27,263 nt of DNA from CAYMFD01 sp964389475 (lineage in GTDB: Bacteria; Bacteroidota; Bacteroidia; Chitinophagales; Saprospiraceae). Shown piece after piece: positions 1 through 7,219 of the stretch; the stretch's first letter is position 1, and the number at the start of each line of letters is the position of its first letter. The notes beneath the pieces were generated by a model. That model did not search any database. It worked only from the letters and a program-made list of their open reading frames with translations, and had not been told where the DNA came from. Both the position numbers and the translations under genes were made by a program. The stretch is from contig CAYMFD010000043.1 of NCBI GenBank assembly GCA_964389475.1, positions 1 to 27,263 of the forward strand. The letters run 5' to 3'.

Positions 1-9
1 CCCTATTGA

Positions 10-1374
10 CTACCGCTTCTTCCGCTTCTTGGCCTTCATATTCTGGATCTTGTCCCCTCGGGTCTGCGGCTTCTTGTATTTGGCAGCCATCTTACGCTTC
101 ATCTTACTACCGAGGTTAGTTTTCTGGTTTTTGAGGCTTTTTTCGTGAAAGGCAGGTCCCCGCTCTTCTTCCTTAAAGTTACGAGCGACAGCTCGCTGTC
201 TACCTACGCGGTCTAGCTCTTCGGGTAGGTACTCCTCAGATACTTCCAGGCCAGCTGGATTGTCTGCGATCGGGATCTCATAATTCATCAATACCTCGAC
301 CTGTAGCTTGCGTTCTTCTTCGCGAGGGCTGTACAGAAGTATCGACTTACCAGGAGCCTCGGCTCTACCTGTACGACCTATCCTGTGCAGGTAGTTCTCT
401 GGGTACTGCGGCACATCCATACAGATGACATGCGATATCAGCGATAGGTCGATACCCCGGGCCATGAGGTCGGTCGCAATCAACACTCTCGTCTCGCCAC
501 TGTCGAACTTTTGCAAGGCCTTGATCCGTCTATTTTGCGACTTATTGGAGTGTACGACGTCGAGGTCTTTGCCGATCTTATGCGATAGTAGGTCGTATAG
601 GACGTCTGCCTTTTTCTTACTATCGACGAACACCAGCACCTTAGGGTAGAGGTCTTTCTCCTTGACGAGGTCGCGGAGCAGGTTGGCCTTGGTGTAGAAG
701 TTAGGCACGTGGTAGGCGACCTGGTCGATATTGTCTAGCGGCGTACCACTTACAGCGATTGATATCTTCTGTGGCTGCGTGAAAAAATCAGCGATCAATT
801 CTTCTATCTCCACCGTCATCGTTGCTGAGAAGAGCACATTCTGCCGTCGCTCTGGTAGTAGCTCTAGGATATTCACGATCTGATACCTAAACCCGAGGTC
901 GAGCATCAGGTCTACCTCATCGATTACCAGCTTACGTACGGTCTTGAGATTGATAGATCCGTGGAGGACGATGTCATAGAGCCTGCCCGGTGTACCTACG
1001 AGGATGTCGACACCCTCTATGACGTCCGCCTTTTGCGTATTCATATTGACACCACCATAGACGCCTACGATGCGTATCGTCTTGTAAGTGGCTAGGGCCT
1101 GCAAAGCTTCTACGACCTGGAGCACGAGCTCTCTAGTCGGGACGAGGATGACCACCCGGGGATGCCTTGACGGCGAATAGCCCAGCTCCTGTATGATCGG
1201 CAGGCCAAAGGCAATCGTCTTACCCGTACCCGTCTGCGAAATACCGATGATATTCTTACCGCTCATCAGCGGCCCGAAGGTCTCGGCCTGGATCGGCGTG
1301 GGGTGCACCAGACCTAGGTCGTCTAGAGCATATTTAACTTGCTTGCTGAGCTTGTAATCCTCGAATGTCATCAT
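10..1374 (-). CDS. DEAD-box-family ATP-dependent RNA helicase (DEVD variant)
   Basis: An RNA helicase that unwinds or remodels RNA duplexes using ATP, expected in the cytoplasm in ribosome assembly or RNA turnover. Seen in order in the 454 residues: a Q motif (HPTPIQ, about 24-29), motif I SQTGTGKT (46-53), PTRELV (79-84), GTPGR (127-131), motif II DEVD (152-155) instead of the usual DEAD, SAT (183-185), RGID (306-309) and HRIGRTGR (330-337). Both RecA-like domains are therefore complete. The C-terminal tail of about 60 residues is Lys/Arg-rich, as in RhlE/CsdA-type helicases that use a basic tail for RNA contact. Two ATGs in a row (1374 and 1371) are possible starts; a TAccTTTG promoter box ends 4 bases upstream, so the mRNA may be leaderless. 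The exact subfamily (RhlE, DbpA or other) is not assigned. Confidence 0.95.
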   Translation of the reverse strand: MMTFEDYKLSKQVKYALDDLGLVHPTPIQAETFGPLMSGKNIIGISQTGTGKTIAFGLPIIQELGYSPSRHPRVVILVPTRELVLQVVEALQALATYKTIRIVGVYGGVNMNTQKADVIEGVDILVGTPGRLYDIVLHGSINLKTVRKLVIDEVDLMLDLGFRYQIVNILELLPERRQNVLFSATMTVEIEELIADFFTQPQKISIAVSGTPLDNIDQVAYHVPNFYTKANLLRDLVKEKDLYPKVLVFVDSKKKADVLYDLLSHKIGKDLDVVHSNKSQNRRIKALQKFDSGETRVLIATDLMARGIDLSLISHVICMDVPQYPENYLHRIGRTGRAEAPGKSILLYSPREEERKLQVEVLMNYEIPIADNPAGLEVSEEYLPEELDRVGRQRAVARNFKEEERGPAFHEKSLKNQKTNLGSKMKRKMAAKYKKPQTRGDKIQNMKAKKRKKR

Positions 1375-1378
1375 GGTG

Positions 1379-1386
1379 CAAAGGTA
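1379..1386 (-). promoter_or_regulatory. TAnnTTTG -7 promoter box of the helicase gene
   Basis: Read on the minus strand the bases are TACCTTTG, an exact match to the Bacteroidota -7 consensus. Only four bases separate it from the ATG at 1374, so the predicted transcription start is at or next to the start codon. Confidence 0.6.
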
Positions 1387-1470
1387 GTGTATCGTGTCTC
1401 AGGAAAAATAACATCTTAACTTGCAAGCATTATACATTTTGGCAACCGCAAAAACCAAGGACAAGCGTAC

Positions 1471-2502
1471 ATGAAAAAAGTAGTTGTTACCGGTATTACC
1501 GGATTTATAGGATCACACATCGGCGTAGAACTACTCAATCGAGGATATGCCGTGCGAGGTACGATGCGAGACCTTACCAAGGCTAGTCACATACGATCCG
1601 TCATCGAAAAACATGCGCCTACCACCCACCTCGAACTTGTGGAGGCCGACCTGCTCAATCTCAGCGACTGGAAGGCCGTCATGCAAGACGTGGACTATGT
1701 ACAGCACGTCGCCTCTCCATTTCCGAGGACGATACCCAAGCGGGACGACGACCTCGTCAAGCCTGCAGTAGATGGCACGCTACATGTCCTCCAAGCAGCC
1801 TTGCGAGCTGGCGTGACAAAGACGATCGTTACATCATCAATCGCCGCTGTACTGTATGGCAAAAAGAATATGTACAGAGATAGCACTTACGATGAGGAGA
1901 CGTGGACCGACCATGAGGTCATAGCCGATACGACAGCCTACATCAGGAGCAAGACACTAGCGGAGCGGGTAGCATGGAACTTTTACGAAAACGAATGCTA
2001 CGGCAAGGACAAGATGCAGGTATCAACGGTACTACCAGGTGCCGTACTAGGTCCCATACTAGAGGATGACTACGGCACCAGTGCTGAGATCATCCTAAAG
2101 ATGATGAATGGCAGCCTACCGATGATACCACGCATAGGTTTTGAGATCGTTGATGTCCGTGATGTCGCCGACCTACACATCAAGGCTATGGAAAGCCCCC
2201 ATGCCGATGGCCAGCGCATACTAGCTACAGCAGGCTACACCACGATGGCTAGCATGGCACAGACCCTGCGACAGGCATTTCCTGATAGGAAGATACCCTC
2301 ACGTTTACTACCCAACTGGCTCATGCGTACACTAGGGCTAGTAGACGGATCAGTACGACAAGCCACCATCGAGATAGGTGCCGAGCGAAAAGCAAATAGC
2401 GCTAAAGCCAGAAACCTACTAGACTGGCAACCACGATCACCCAAGGAAGCCATCATCACCTGTGCGGATAGCCTCATCAACCAAGGCATAGTAGGGGAGT
2501 GA
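1471..2502 (+). CDS. NAD(P)-dependent SDR-family reductase/epimerase (dihydroflavonol-reductase-like)
   Basis: An extended short-chain dehydrogenase with an N-terminal Rossmann fold. The dinucleotide-binding TGxxGFIG is at residues 7-14, TSS at 121-123, and the catalytic pair Tyr157/Lys161 sits in YIRSK. The overall pattern (HVASPF near 79-84, a TSSIAA segment and an induced-fit C-terminal half) is that of the dihydroflavonol-4-reductase/cinnamoyl-CoA-reductase-like group, which in bacteria reduces aldehydes or ketones of largely unknown identity. The length of 343 aa is normal. The stop codon lies in the sequence GTGA, where an overlapping GTG could start the next frame; the haemoglobin gene probably begins 39 bases further on but is likely cotranscribed. 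The substrate cannot be read from the sequence. Confidence 0.88.
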   Translation: MKKVVVTGITGFIGSHIGVELLNRGYAVRGTMRDLTKASHIRSVIEKHAPTTHLELVEADLLNLSDWKAVMQDVDYVQHVASPFPRTIPKRDDDLVKPAVDGTLHVLQAALRAGVTKTIVTSSIAAVLYGKKNMYRDSTYDEETWTDHEVIADTTAYIRSKTLAERVAWNFYENECYGKDKMQVSTVLPGAVLGPILEDDYGTSAEIILKMMNGSLPMIPRIGFEIVDVRDVADLHIKAMESPHADGQRILATAGYTTMASMAQTLRQAFPDRKIPSRLLPNWLMRTLGLVDGSVRQATIEIGAERKANSAKARNLLDWQPRSPKEAIITCADSLINQGIVGE

Positions 2503-2540
2503 CCTACATTGACCTACCTGTCCCCACCAACATTGTAAGC

Positions 2541-2906
2541 ATGACTACATCACTATATGACCGCCTCGGCGCCGACCAACTCGACCTCTTGGTAGATGCC
2601 TTCTACAGTCGAGTACAGCAAGACGACCGGATCAACCACCTATTTAAGGATGACTTCGCGACCATCAAGGGCAAGCAGCGACTCTTCCTCACACAGTTCT
2701 TAGGTGGGCCAGCCCTCTACACCGAGCAGTATGGCCACCCGCGTATGCGTGCCCGGCATATGCCCCACCAGATCACCGCCGATGGCGCCTATGCCTGGCT
2801 AGAGAATATGTCTGCCGCCATAGATACGCTTGACATCACACAAGACCTCAAAGTCGAGCTCCTACAACGATTTCCCCATGTGGCGGCTCACATGGTTAAT
2901 ACGTGA
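2541..2906 (+). CDS. Group II truncated haemoglobin (TrHbO-like)
   Basis: A haem protein that binds O2 or other small ligands; family members act in oxygen handling or NO and peroxide chemistry. The 121 residues match group II (GlbO/YjbI type): SLYDRLG at the start, Tyr22 as the likely B10 residue, the KQRLFLTQFLGGP core (about 45-57), YGHPRMRARH with proximal His73, and Trp86 at the G8 position typical of this group. An in-frame GTG at 2499 would add 14 residues (starting MTYIDLPVP), but family members begin close to the TLYERLG-like segment, so ATG 2541 is preferred. It lies 38 bp behind the SDR gene and probably shares its transcript. No haem or NO-related neighbour gives a more precise role. 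Confidence 0.92.
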   Translation: MTTSLYDRLGADQLDLLVDAFYSRVQQDDRINHLFKDDFATIKGKQRLFLTQFLGGPALYTEQYGHPRMRARHMPHQITADGAYAWLENMSAAIDTLDITQDLKVELLQRFPHVAAHMVNT

Positions 2907-2942
2907 GGTATGCTCTCTGATGCGCTGTAATTTCAGGCATGA

Positions 2943-3112
2943 GTAGCAGAGCAGAAATTAAAGAAACCTTTTAATATTGAACTTCCCAGTCTTATTGGTG
3001 CGATCAAAATTCATATAGGAACACAGCCAAACATTTTGTACTATTGTATGGAGATCTAAATACATTAGAATTGAGATTTAAAGAAGATTACTACTAAATA
3101 TCAGTAACCTAA
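2943..3112 (+). pseudogene. Possible decayed coding remnant, frameshifted
   Basis: There is no intact gene between 2907 and 3164, but two reading frames join in a protein-like way. Frame one (2943-3059) runs from just after a stop and includes LPSLIGAIKIHIGTQPN. A frame change near 3036-3045 would continue as YGDLNTLELRFKEDYY, then a stop and ISVT. The order resembles small bacterial immunity-type proteins with an 'fGdlel.F' core, recalled by eye only. No start codon is visible. AT-rich, like the HNH gene downstream. This could equally be chance. Confidence 0.3.
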
Positions 3113-3164
3113 TCATGAAGATCAAAGCAACTTCAAATAAAGGACCATTATCTAAAGAATTACG

Positions 3165-3374
3165 ATGGATTACAAGGAGATAGACCGCTCTAATTTTATG
3201 CTGTTTTTTAGAGACTCTAAAATGTTGCACAAGCTGACAAATGATGATAGAGTTGAGATCTTTCGGACCATATTAAGCGGTAGCTCTGACCTCACGAAAG
3301 AACTAGTAGAATCAATTTTTTCGGACTATTCGATTAACAATCTGATAATTGTACAAACAAAAGATGAGGAATAA
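3165..3374 (+). CDS. Small unknown protein upstream of the HNH nuclease
   Basis: Not recognised. It encodes 69 residues with no signal peptide or membrane segment: an acidic, helical-looking protein (TNDDRVEIFRTILSG, then DLTKELVESIFSD) ending in DEE. The ATG at 3165 is preceded by a weak purine stretch (TAAAGAA). Its last 11 bases overlap the start of the HNH endonuclease gene, so the two are almost certainly cotranscribed and perhaps translationally coupled. That arrangement suits a regulator, an antitoxin-like partner or a specificity/accessory subunit, but nothing in the sequence decides which. Base composition is AT-rich like the partner gene and unlike the flanking chromosome, which suggests arrival together. 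Confidence 0.6.
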   Translation: MDYKEIDRSNFMLFFRDSKMLHKLTNDDRVEIFRTILSGSSDLTKELVESIFSDYSINNLIIVQTKDEE

Positions 3375-4125
3375 AAAGTGGTCTAGAGAAGAAACGATCA
3401 TTGCGTTTAATGTGTATTGTAAAGTACCATTTAAACAAAGCAGTAAAAGCAATCCAATAATTATTAAATACGCCAGAATTCTTGGCAGATCGCCCTCGGC
3501 CTTGAATATGAAGATTGGAAATTTAGGGAGGCTTGACCCTGCTCTTAAAGAACAAGGGATTGTCGGGTTAAGCAATGGTAGTAAAATGGAAGAAATCGTA
3601 TGGAATGAATTTCATGGAAATTGGGAGAAATTAGCCTACGAAAGTGAATTATTGGTTGCACAACTGCAAAACAAAGACATTTCAGACTCCATAGAATTAA
3701 ACCACTTCAACAGGGTTGGACTAGATAAAGATGCAGTGGTAAAAAAGAGAGTAAATCAAAACTTCTTCAGATCTACAATTCTATCCTCTTACAACTGCAA
3801 GTGCTGTATCACAAATCTGTCAATAGCAACTTTTTTAGTGGCAAGTCACATTAAACCATGGGCTTTGGACAAAGAAAATAGGCTCAATCCAAAAAATGGT
3901 CTATGCTTAAACTCGATCCATGATAGAGCATTTGACAAAGGATATCTGACTATTGATGTCAACTTTAGGGTAAAGATATCTCCGCTTCTCTATGAAAAGA
4001 AGCTATCAGAGGAGGTTAGTACGTTCTTTTTACAGTATGATGGAAGGCTAATAAATATGCCTGACAGGTTTCATCCTAATAGAGAATTTCTTGATTTTCA
4101 TGCTAATGAAATTTTTCTTGGGTAA
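3364..4125 (+). CDS. HNH endonuclease, restriction-enzyme-like
   Basis: A putative DNA-cutting nuclease of the restriction-like HNH group (COG3440/HNH_2 type). From ATG 3364 it has 253 residues. The N-terminal part (WSREETIIAFNVYCKVPF, about 6-23, then GRSPSALNMKIGN) is the conserved leader region of this family. The C-terminal part holds the nuclease: Cys145, Cys147 and Cys148, then SHIKPW (His162), and NGLCLN...HDRAFD with Asn178 and His186. The TTG at 3349 would add only five residues; ATG 3364 is preferred. DNA here is markedly AT-rich (about 27% G+C in 3421-3480, against about 52% in 6121-6180). No methyltransferase is next to it, so it may restrict modified or invading DNA by another logic. 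Horizontal transfer is likely. Confidence 0.88.
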   Translation: MRNKKWSREETIIAFNVYCKVPFKQSSKSNPIIIKYARILGRSPSALNMKIGNLGRLDPALKEQGIVGLSNGSKMEEIVWNEFHGNWEKLAYESELLVAQLQNKDISDSIELNHFNRVGLDKDAVVKKRVNQNFFRSTILSSYNCKCCITNLSIATFLVASHIKPWALDKENRLNPKNGLCLNSIHDRAFDKGYLTIDVNFRVKISPLLYEKKLSEEVSTFFLQYDGRLINMPDRFHPNREFLDFHANEIFLG

Positions 4126-4298
4126 AGTCTTTGGATTCTAGACTCAAACCTTAGTTTAAGTTTAGCCATGCATTACTTACCTAGTTTTGTGCTATCACAA
4201 GCGGTGAGATTGTTAGGATAACGGGAACGAGAAGGGTAATAGTTCTAGAGTACTTCCACCATTTAGATAAGCACACACCAATCAAAGCAACAAAAAAA

Positions 4299-4324
4299 GG
4301 CAGCTACACGATCGCGTAGCTGCC
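4299..4324. terminator. Bidirectional Rho-independent terminator
   Basis: A 9-bp perfect stem (GGCAGCTAC / GTAGCTGCC) closes an 8-base loop. On the minus strand it is followed directly by seven T, a strong terminator for the DUF2911 gene ending at 4351. On the plus strand it is followed by TTCTCTATTTTTT, serving transcripts from the HNH side. Confidence 0.85.
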
Positions 4325-4350
4325 TTCTCTATTTTTTGCTTTAGATGTTC

Positions 4351-5193
4351 TTACATCTTAGACCACTCGGAAATTGAGTTTTCGTTTAGTCTTACGTAGT
4401 CATCGTTACCAGCTTTCATAGCTAGCTCTTTAGACATAGTAGCTGTCTTGATTGCATCCTTAGTCTTGCCTAGGTCAGCTAGTATCAGTGCCTTGCGGCG
4501 TACCTGCCAGTACTTAGGTTCTGCTACATCTGTTGCGACAGTGATCATCTCTAGCGCCTTGTTAAGGTCCTTACCAGAAGTGTGGTAGTATGATGCTGCA
4601 GAGTAGTAATCGCCAGGAGTAGGTCCTGCCATCACTTTATCGATCTGCTTCATCACTACGTCATCTACAGGAGTAGTGATCGGTAGTGCTACCATCGTGT
4701 TGGCCCACTTGACCTCCATATGCGCATTACCACCATCTAGGTGAGTAAACTCGATCGTAAAGTTCTCGATCATCGCTGGTGACTTCATAGACTTAACAGT
4801 AACTACGGCTGCAGGCTCTACCTCTAGGTAGTTTGACCATCTCCATGTGTCGTACGTGTAGAAGTGTACATTCCAGTCTTTTTCGCCAGGCATAGTGAGG
4901 ATGGCGTAATCACCTGCTGCGAGGTCTGCGCCAGCTACGTTGATCGGTCCGTCTGTTGACATCTTAGTAACGGCATTGGCACCAGTTCTCCATACTTTGC
5001 CATACGGTACTAGACCATCCGCTGCGAAGATCGTACGGCCTTTTACGGCTGGTCTGCTGTACTCTACAGTGATGTCTGTGAGACCGACTGTCTGCATGGT
5101 CATAGCCTTGGGGCTGGCTGCTGGCGTCTCGATCTGTGCCTGTACTAGCGCTACAGATACGATCATTAGTATTGCTGTGAAAAATTGCTTCAT
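4351..5193 (-). CDS. Secreted DUF2911 protein with helical repeat tail
   Basis: A DUF2911-family exported protein of unknown function, common in Bacteroidota. A signal peptide is visible at residues 1-19 (hydrophobic FFTAILMIVSVALV, cleavage after AQ). The middle matches the family: VEYSRPAVKGRTIF, GLVPYGKVWRTGAN, a GDYAI turn and an HFYTYDTWRWSNY-like segment, forming a beta-rich domain to about residue 165. The remaining 110 residues (ALEMITVATDVAEPKYWQVR, ILADLGKTKDA) look like paired TPR-type helices, also usual for the family. It reaches 280 aa, a typical length. It appears to be a single-gene transcript ending at the strong hairpin near 4310. It is probably periplasmic. Confidence 0.9.
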   Translation of the reverse strand: MKQFFTAILMIVSVALVQAQIETPAASPKAMTMQTVGLTDITVEYSRPAVKGRTIFAADGLVPYGKVWRTGANAVTKMSTDGPINVAGADLAAGDYAILTMPGEKDWNVHFYTYDTWRWSNYLEVEPAAVVTVKSMKSPAMIENFTIEFTHLDGGNAHMEVKWANTMVALPITTPVDDVVMKQIDKVMAGPTPGDYYSAASYYHTSGKDLNKALEMITVATDVAEPKYWQVRRKALILADLGKTKDAIKTATMSKELAMKAGNDDYVRLNENSISEWSKM

Positions 5194-5314
5194 AGTGTCT
5201 TAAAATTAGTTTTGAAGTATTGTTAATTACAAATAAGTATCACTCACTATACGTGGGCGACCCTCATACAATCCAATCTGTAAGCTATTGTTTAAAAATG
5301 TGGAGGCTATTTGC

Positions 5315-5554
5315 CTAGCCGACCTGCGGCATAGGTGGAAGTGGCTTACCGTCTGAGTTATCACAGGCCTCACCATCCTCGACCTTCTTACCACAGAGGG
5401 TACACTCGCCGAGCTCATCCTTGAGCATAGGATTATTACTAGCACAGGTACCTCTAAAGTCCTGACCGGTGACGATCTGACGTAGGTTAATCAGTACGAA
5501 GGAAGCGCCGAACGTGACGAAGATGATTGCGAATACCGCCCAAAATTCATTCAT
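5315..5554 (-). CDS. NqrM-like small membrane protein with four cysteines
   Basis: A 79-residue protein with one N-terminal membrane helix (FWAVFAIIFVTFGASFVLI, about 4-22) and a short soluble tail carrying Cys37, Cys51, Cys54 and Cys64. The layout of one helix, then RGTCAS and a CxxC, matches NqrM (old DUF539), the maturation factor that helps place iron in the Na+-translocating NADH:quinone oxidoreductase; that assignment rests on pattern memory. No nqr genes lie in this window. The gene is divergent from mazG, with only 23 bp between the two start codons, so the promoters must overlap. The alternative is a generic Cys-rich membrane protein with no Nqr link. The C-terminus is Pro-rich. Confidence 0.7.
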   Translation of the reverse strand: MNEFWAVFAIIFVTFGASFVLINLRQIVTGQDFRGTCASNNPMLKDELGECTLCGKKVEDGEACDNSDGKPLPPMPQVG

Positions 5555-5561
5555 GATACTG

Positions 5562-5569
5562 TACCTTTA
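5562..5569 (+). promoter_or_regulatory. Near-consensus -7 box of mazG
   Basis: TACCTTTA matches TAnnTTTG in all but the last base and lies eight bases before the ATG at 5578. It continues as GTGACAAT, much like the DUF1573 promoter (TTTGTGACAATG). Confidence 0.3.
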
Positions 5570-5577
5570 GTGACAAT

Positions 5578-6348
5578 ATGAGTAACAAAGTTATGGAGAA
5601 AAAGGTCAATGCTTTCGGTCGGTTGCTAGAGATAATGGATACCCTGCGTGCTGAGTGTCCGTGGGACCGTAAGCAGACGATGCAGACACTGCGTAATCTC
5701 ACGATAGAGGAGACCTACGAGTTAGCCGATGAGATACTCGATAACGACCTAGATGGCGTCAAGGAAGAGGTGGGCGACCTGCTGCTACACATGGTATTTT
5801 ATGCCAAGATAGCAGAGGAGACCGAGGCCTGGGACATCGCCGATGCCCTCAATGCCGTATGTGAGAAGCTGATCACTCGCCATCCGCATATCTACGGTGA
5901 CGTTAAGGTCAAGGACGAGGCAGAGGTCAAGCGTAACTGGGAGCAGCTCAAGCTCGCCGAGGGCAAGAAGTCCGTACTAGGCGGTGTGCCTCGCTCACTG
6001 CCCGCCATGGTCAAGGCCTACCGCATGCAGGAGAAGACGGCTCAAGTAGGATTTGAGTGGGCGGAGACGGATGACGTCATGGCCAAAGTAACCGAGGAGA
6101 TCGCCGAGCTCCACCAGGCACGTCATGGCAAGGACAAGGATGCCATGGAGGATGAGTTCGGTGATGTACTCTTTAGCCTGATCAACTATGCCCGGTATAT
6201 TGGCGTAGATCCTGAGACGGCTCTAGAGCGGACGAATAAGAAGTTTAAAAAGCGATTTGAATATATCGAAGCGCATGCCGCCAAAGACCTCACTGATATG
6301 AGCCTCGACGAAATGGACAAACTCTGGGACGAAGCCAAAACTGTCTAG
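5578..6348 (+). CDS. mazG: MazG nucleoside triphosphate pyrophosphohydrolase
   Basis: Hydrolyses nucleoside triphosphates to the monophosphate and pyrophosphate, cleaning aberrant NTPs and modulating ppGpp-linked stress in known bacteria. There are two MazG domains in 256 residues. The first carries CPWDRKQT (27-34), then LTIEETYELADE with the metal-binding EExxE (44-48) and EEVGD (63-67). The second has VTEEIAEL and MEDEFGDVLFSLINYAR. This two-domain form and length are those of the E. coli-type enzyme. ATG 5578 gives the start MSNKVMEKK; a second Met at codon 6 is possible. It is followed after 22 bp by the YggS gene, so the two probably form an operon joining nucleotide and PLP housekeeping. 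Confidence 0.96.
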   Translation: MSNKVMEKKVNAFGRLLEIMDTLRAECPWDRKQTMQTLRNLTIEETYELADEILDNDLDGVKEEVGDLLLHMVFYAKIAEETEAWDIADALNAVCEKLITRHPHIYGDVKVKDEAEVKRNWEQLKLAEGKKSVLGGVPRSLPAMVKAYRMQEKTAQVGFEWAETDDVMAKVTEEIAELHQARHGKDKDAMEDEFGDVLFSLINYARYIGVDPETALERTNKKFKKRFEYIEAHAAKDLTDMSLDEMDKLWDEAKTV

Positions 6349-6370
6349 ACGAAGCCGCCGTTACTGCTAT

Positions 6371-7015
6371 ATGCAATACTCACAGATCATGGGTCTACTC
6401 GACCAAGAAGACGTTACCCTCGTAGCTGTCTCCAAGACCAAGCCCAAAGCGATGATCCAAGACCTCTACGATCAGGGGCAGAGGATCTTTGGCGAAAATC
6501 GAGTACCTGAGCTCGTCGATAAAGCCGCCACCCTGCCCGAGGATATCGAGTGGCATATGATCGGTCACTTACAGCGCAACAAAGTCCGCGACATCGTGCC
6601 ATTCGTCTCGATGATCCACTCCGTAGACAGCATCCGCCTGTTACGCAAAATCAACGCTGAGGCAGAGGCGGCAGGCCGTACTGTAGATATCTTGCTACAG
6701 TTTCACATAGCGACCGAGGACAGCAAGTATGGCCTGACTGACCAAGACATAGATGAGGTCATGGCGATCGTTGCTGACGCAGATCATGTATGTGCTCGTG
6801 GTGTGATGGGCATGGCGACCTTCACCGATGACAAGGAGCAAGTACGAAAGGAGTTTAGAAAGCTTAAGGCGATCTACGACAGGCTCCTGCTAGACTACGA
6901 CATGCCATCAACTTTTGATACAGTAAGTATGGGTATGTCCGGCGACTACGAATTGGCTATAGAAGAGGGTAGTACGATGGTAAGGTTGGGTAGTTTGCTT
7001 TTTGGGGCGAGATAG
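6371..7015 (+). CDS. YggS/PLPBP family pyridoxal-phosphate homeostasis protein
   Basis: A PLP-binding protein that buffers vitamin B6 and affects amino-acid pools; it has no demonstrated catalytic activity. Family signatures are all present: VAVSKTKP with the PLP lysine at residue 22, FGENRVPE (40-47), EWHMIGHLQRNK (60-71), MGMATF, and SMGMSGDYELAIEEGST close to the C-terminus, which ends LLFGAR as usual. At 214 aa it is slightly shorter at the N-terminus than the E. coli protein but begins at a normal place for Bacteroidota. It lies directly behind mazG. The tail of the gene abuts a tandem 7-bp repeat whose first base is the last base of the stop codon. Confidence 0.95.
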   Translation: MQYSQIMGLLDQEDVTLVAVSKTKPKAMIQDLYDQGQRIFGENRVPELVDKAATLPEDIEWHMIGHLQRNKVRDIVPFVSMIHSVDSIRLLRKINAEAEAAGRTVDILLQFHIATEDSKYGLTDQDIDEVMAIVADADHVCARGVMGMATFTDDKEQVRKEFRKLKAIYDRLLLDYDMPSTFDTVSMGMSGDYELAIEEGSTMVRLGSLLFGAR

Positions 7016-7098
7016 CGGTATGCGGTATGCGGGGTGCGGTGTTCGGTGTTCGGTGTTCGGTGGGCGGTAAGCGGTTTGCGGTTTGCGGTTTGCGGTGA
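7015..7098. repeat. Tandem 7-bp repeat, 12 units
   Basis: Twelve uninterrupted heptamers of the form (G/T)CGGTNN fill the segment: GCGGTAT twice, GCGGGGT, GCGGTGT, TCGGTGT twice, TCGGTGG, GCGGTAA, GCGGTTT three times, GCGGTGA. The CGG core is fixed and the last two bases vary in local blocks, which suggests expansion by slippage or unequal exchange. It begins at the final base of the yggS stop codon. Read on the minus strand it makes spurious Pro/Arg/Thr-rich frames, which were not accepted as genes. It recalls the short heptameric repeats known from cyanobacteria. Confidence 0.95.
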
Positions 7099-7219
7099 TC
7101 AGCCAAGCTTGACACACTCCAGCTCCAGGGTGTCAATATTGTCGCCGATGGCTCCAGCCGTGCAGGCATATGATTTAAACGATCCAACCAGTGATCCACT
7201 CAACCAACAAACTATCTAC

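Noticed and set aside
2499..2540. GTG start for the truncated haemoglobin, overlapping the SDR stop
   Set aside because: The 14 extra residues do not match the family, whose members start near SLYDRLG. It remains possible.
3115..3183. A 22-codon frame (MKIKATSNKGPLSKELRW...) just before the 69-aa gene
   Set aside because: Too short to judge and overlaps the next start; it may be part of the decayed remnant.
5305..5320. GGCTA/TAGCC hairpin at the end of the NqrM-like gene as a terminator
   Set aside because: Only a 5-bp stem, overlapping the stop codon; too weak to call.
7109..7136. Inverted repeat TTGACAC/GTGTCAA after the heptamer array, considered as a terminator
   Set aside because: No T-run follows on either strand and the loop is 14 bases.
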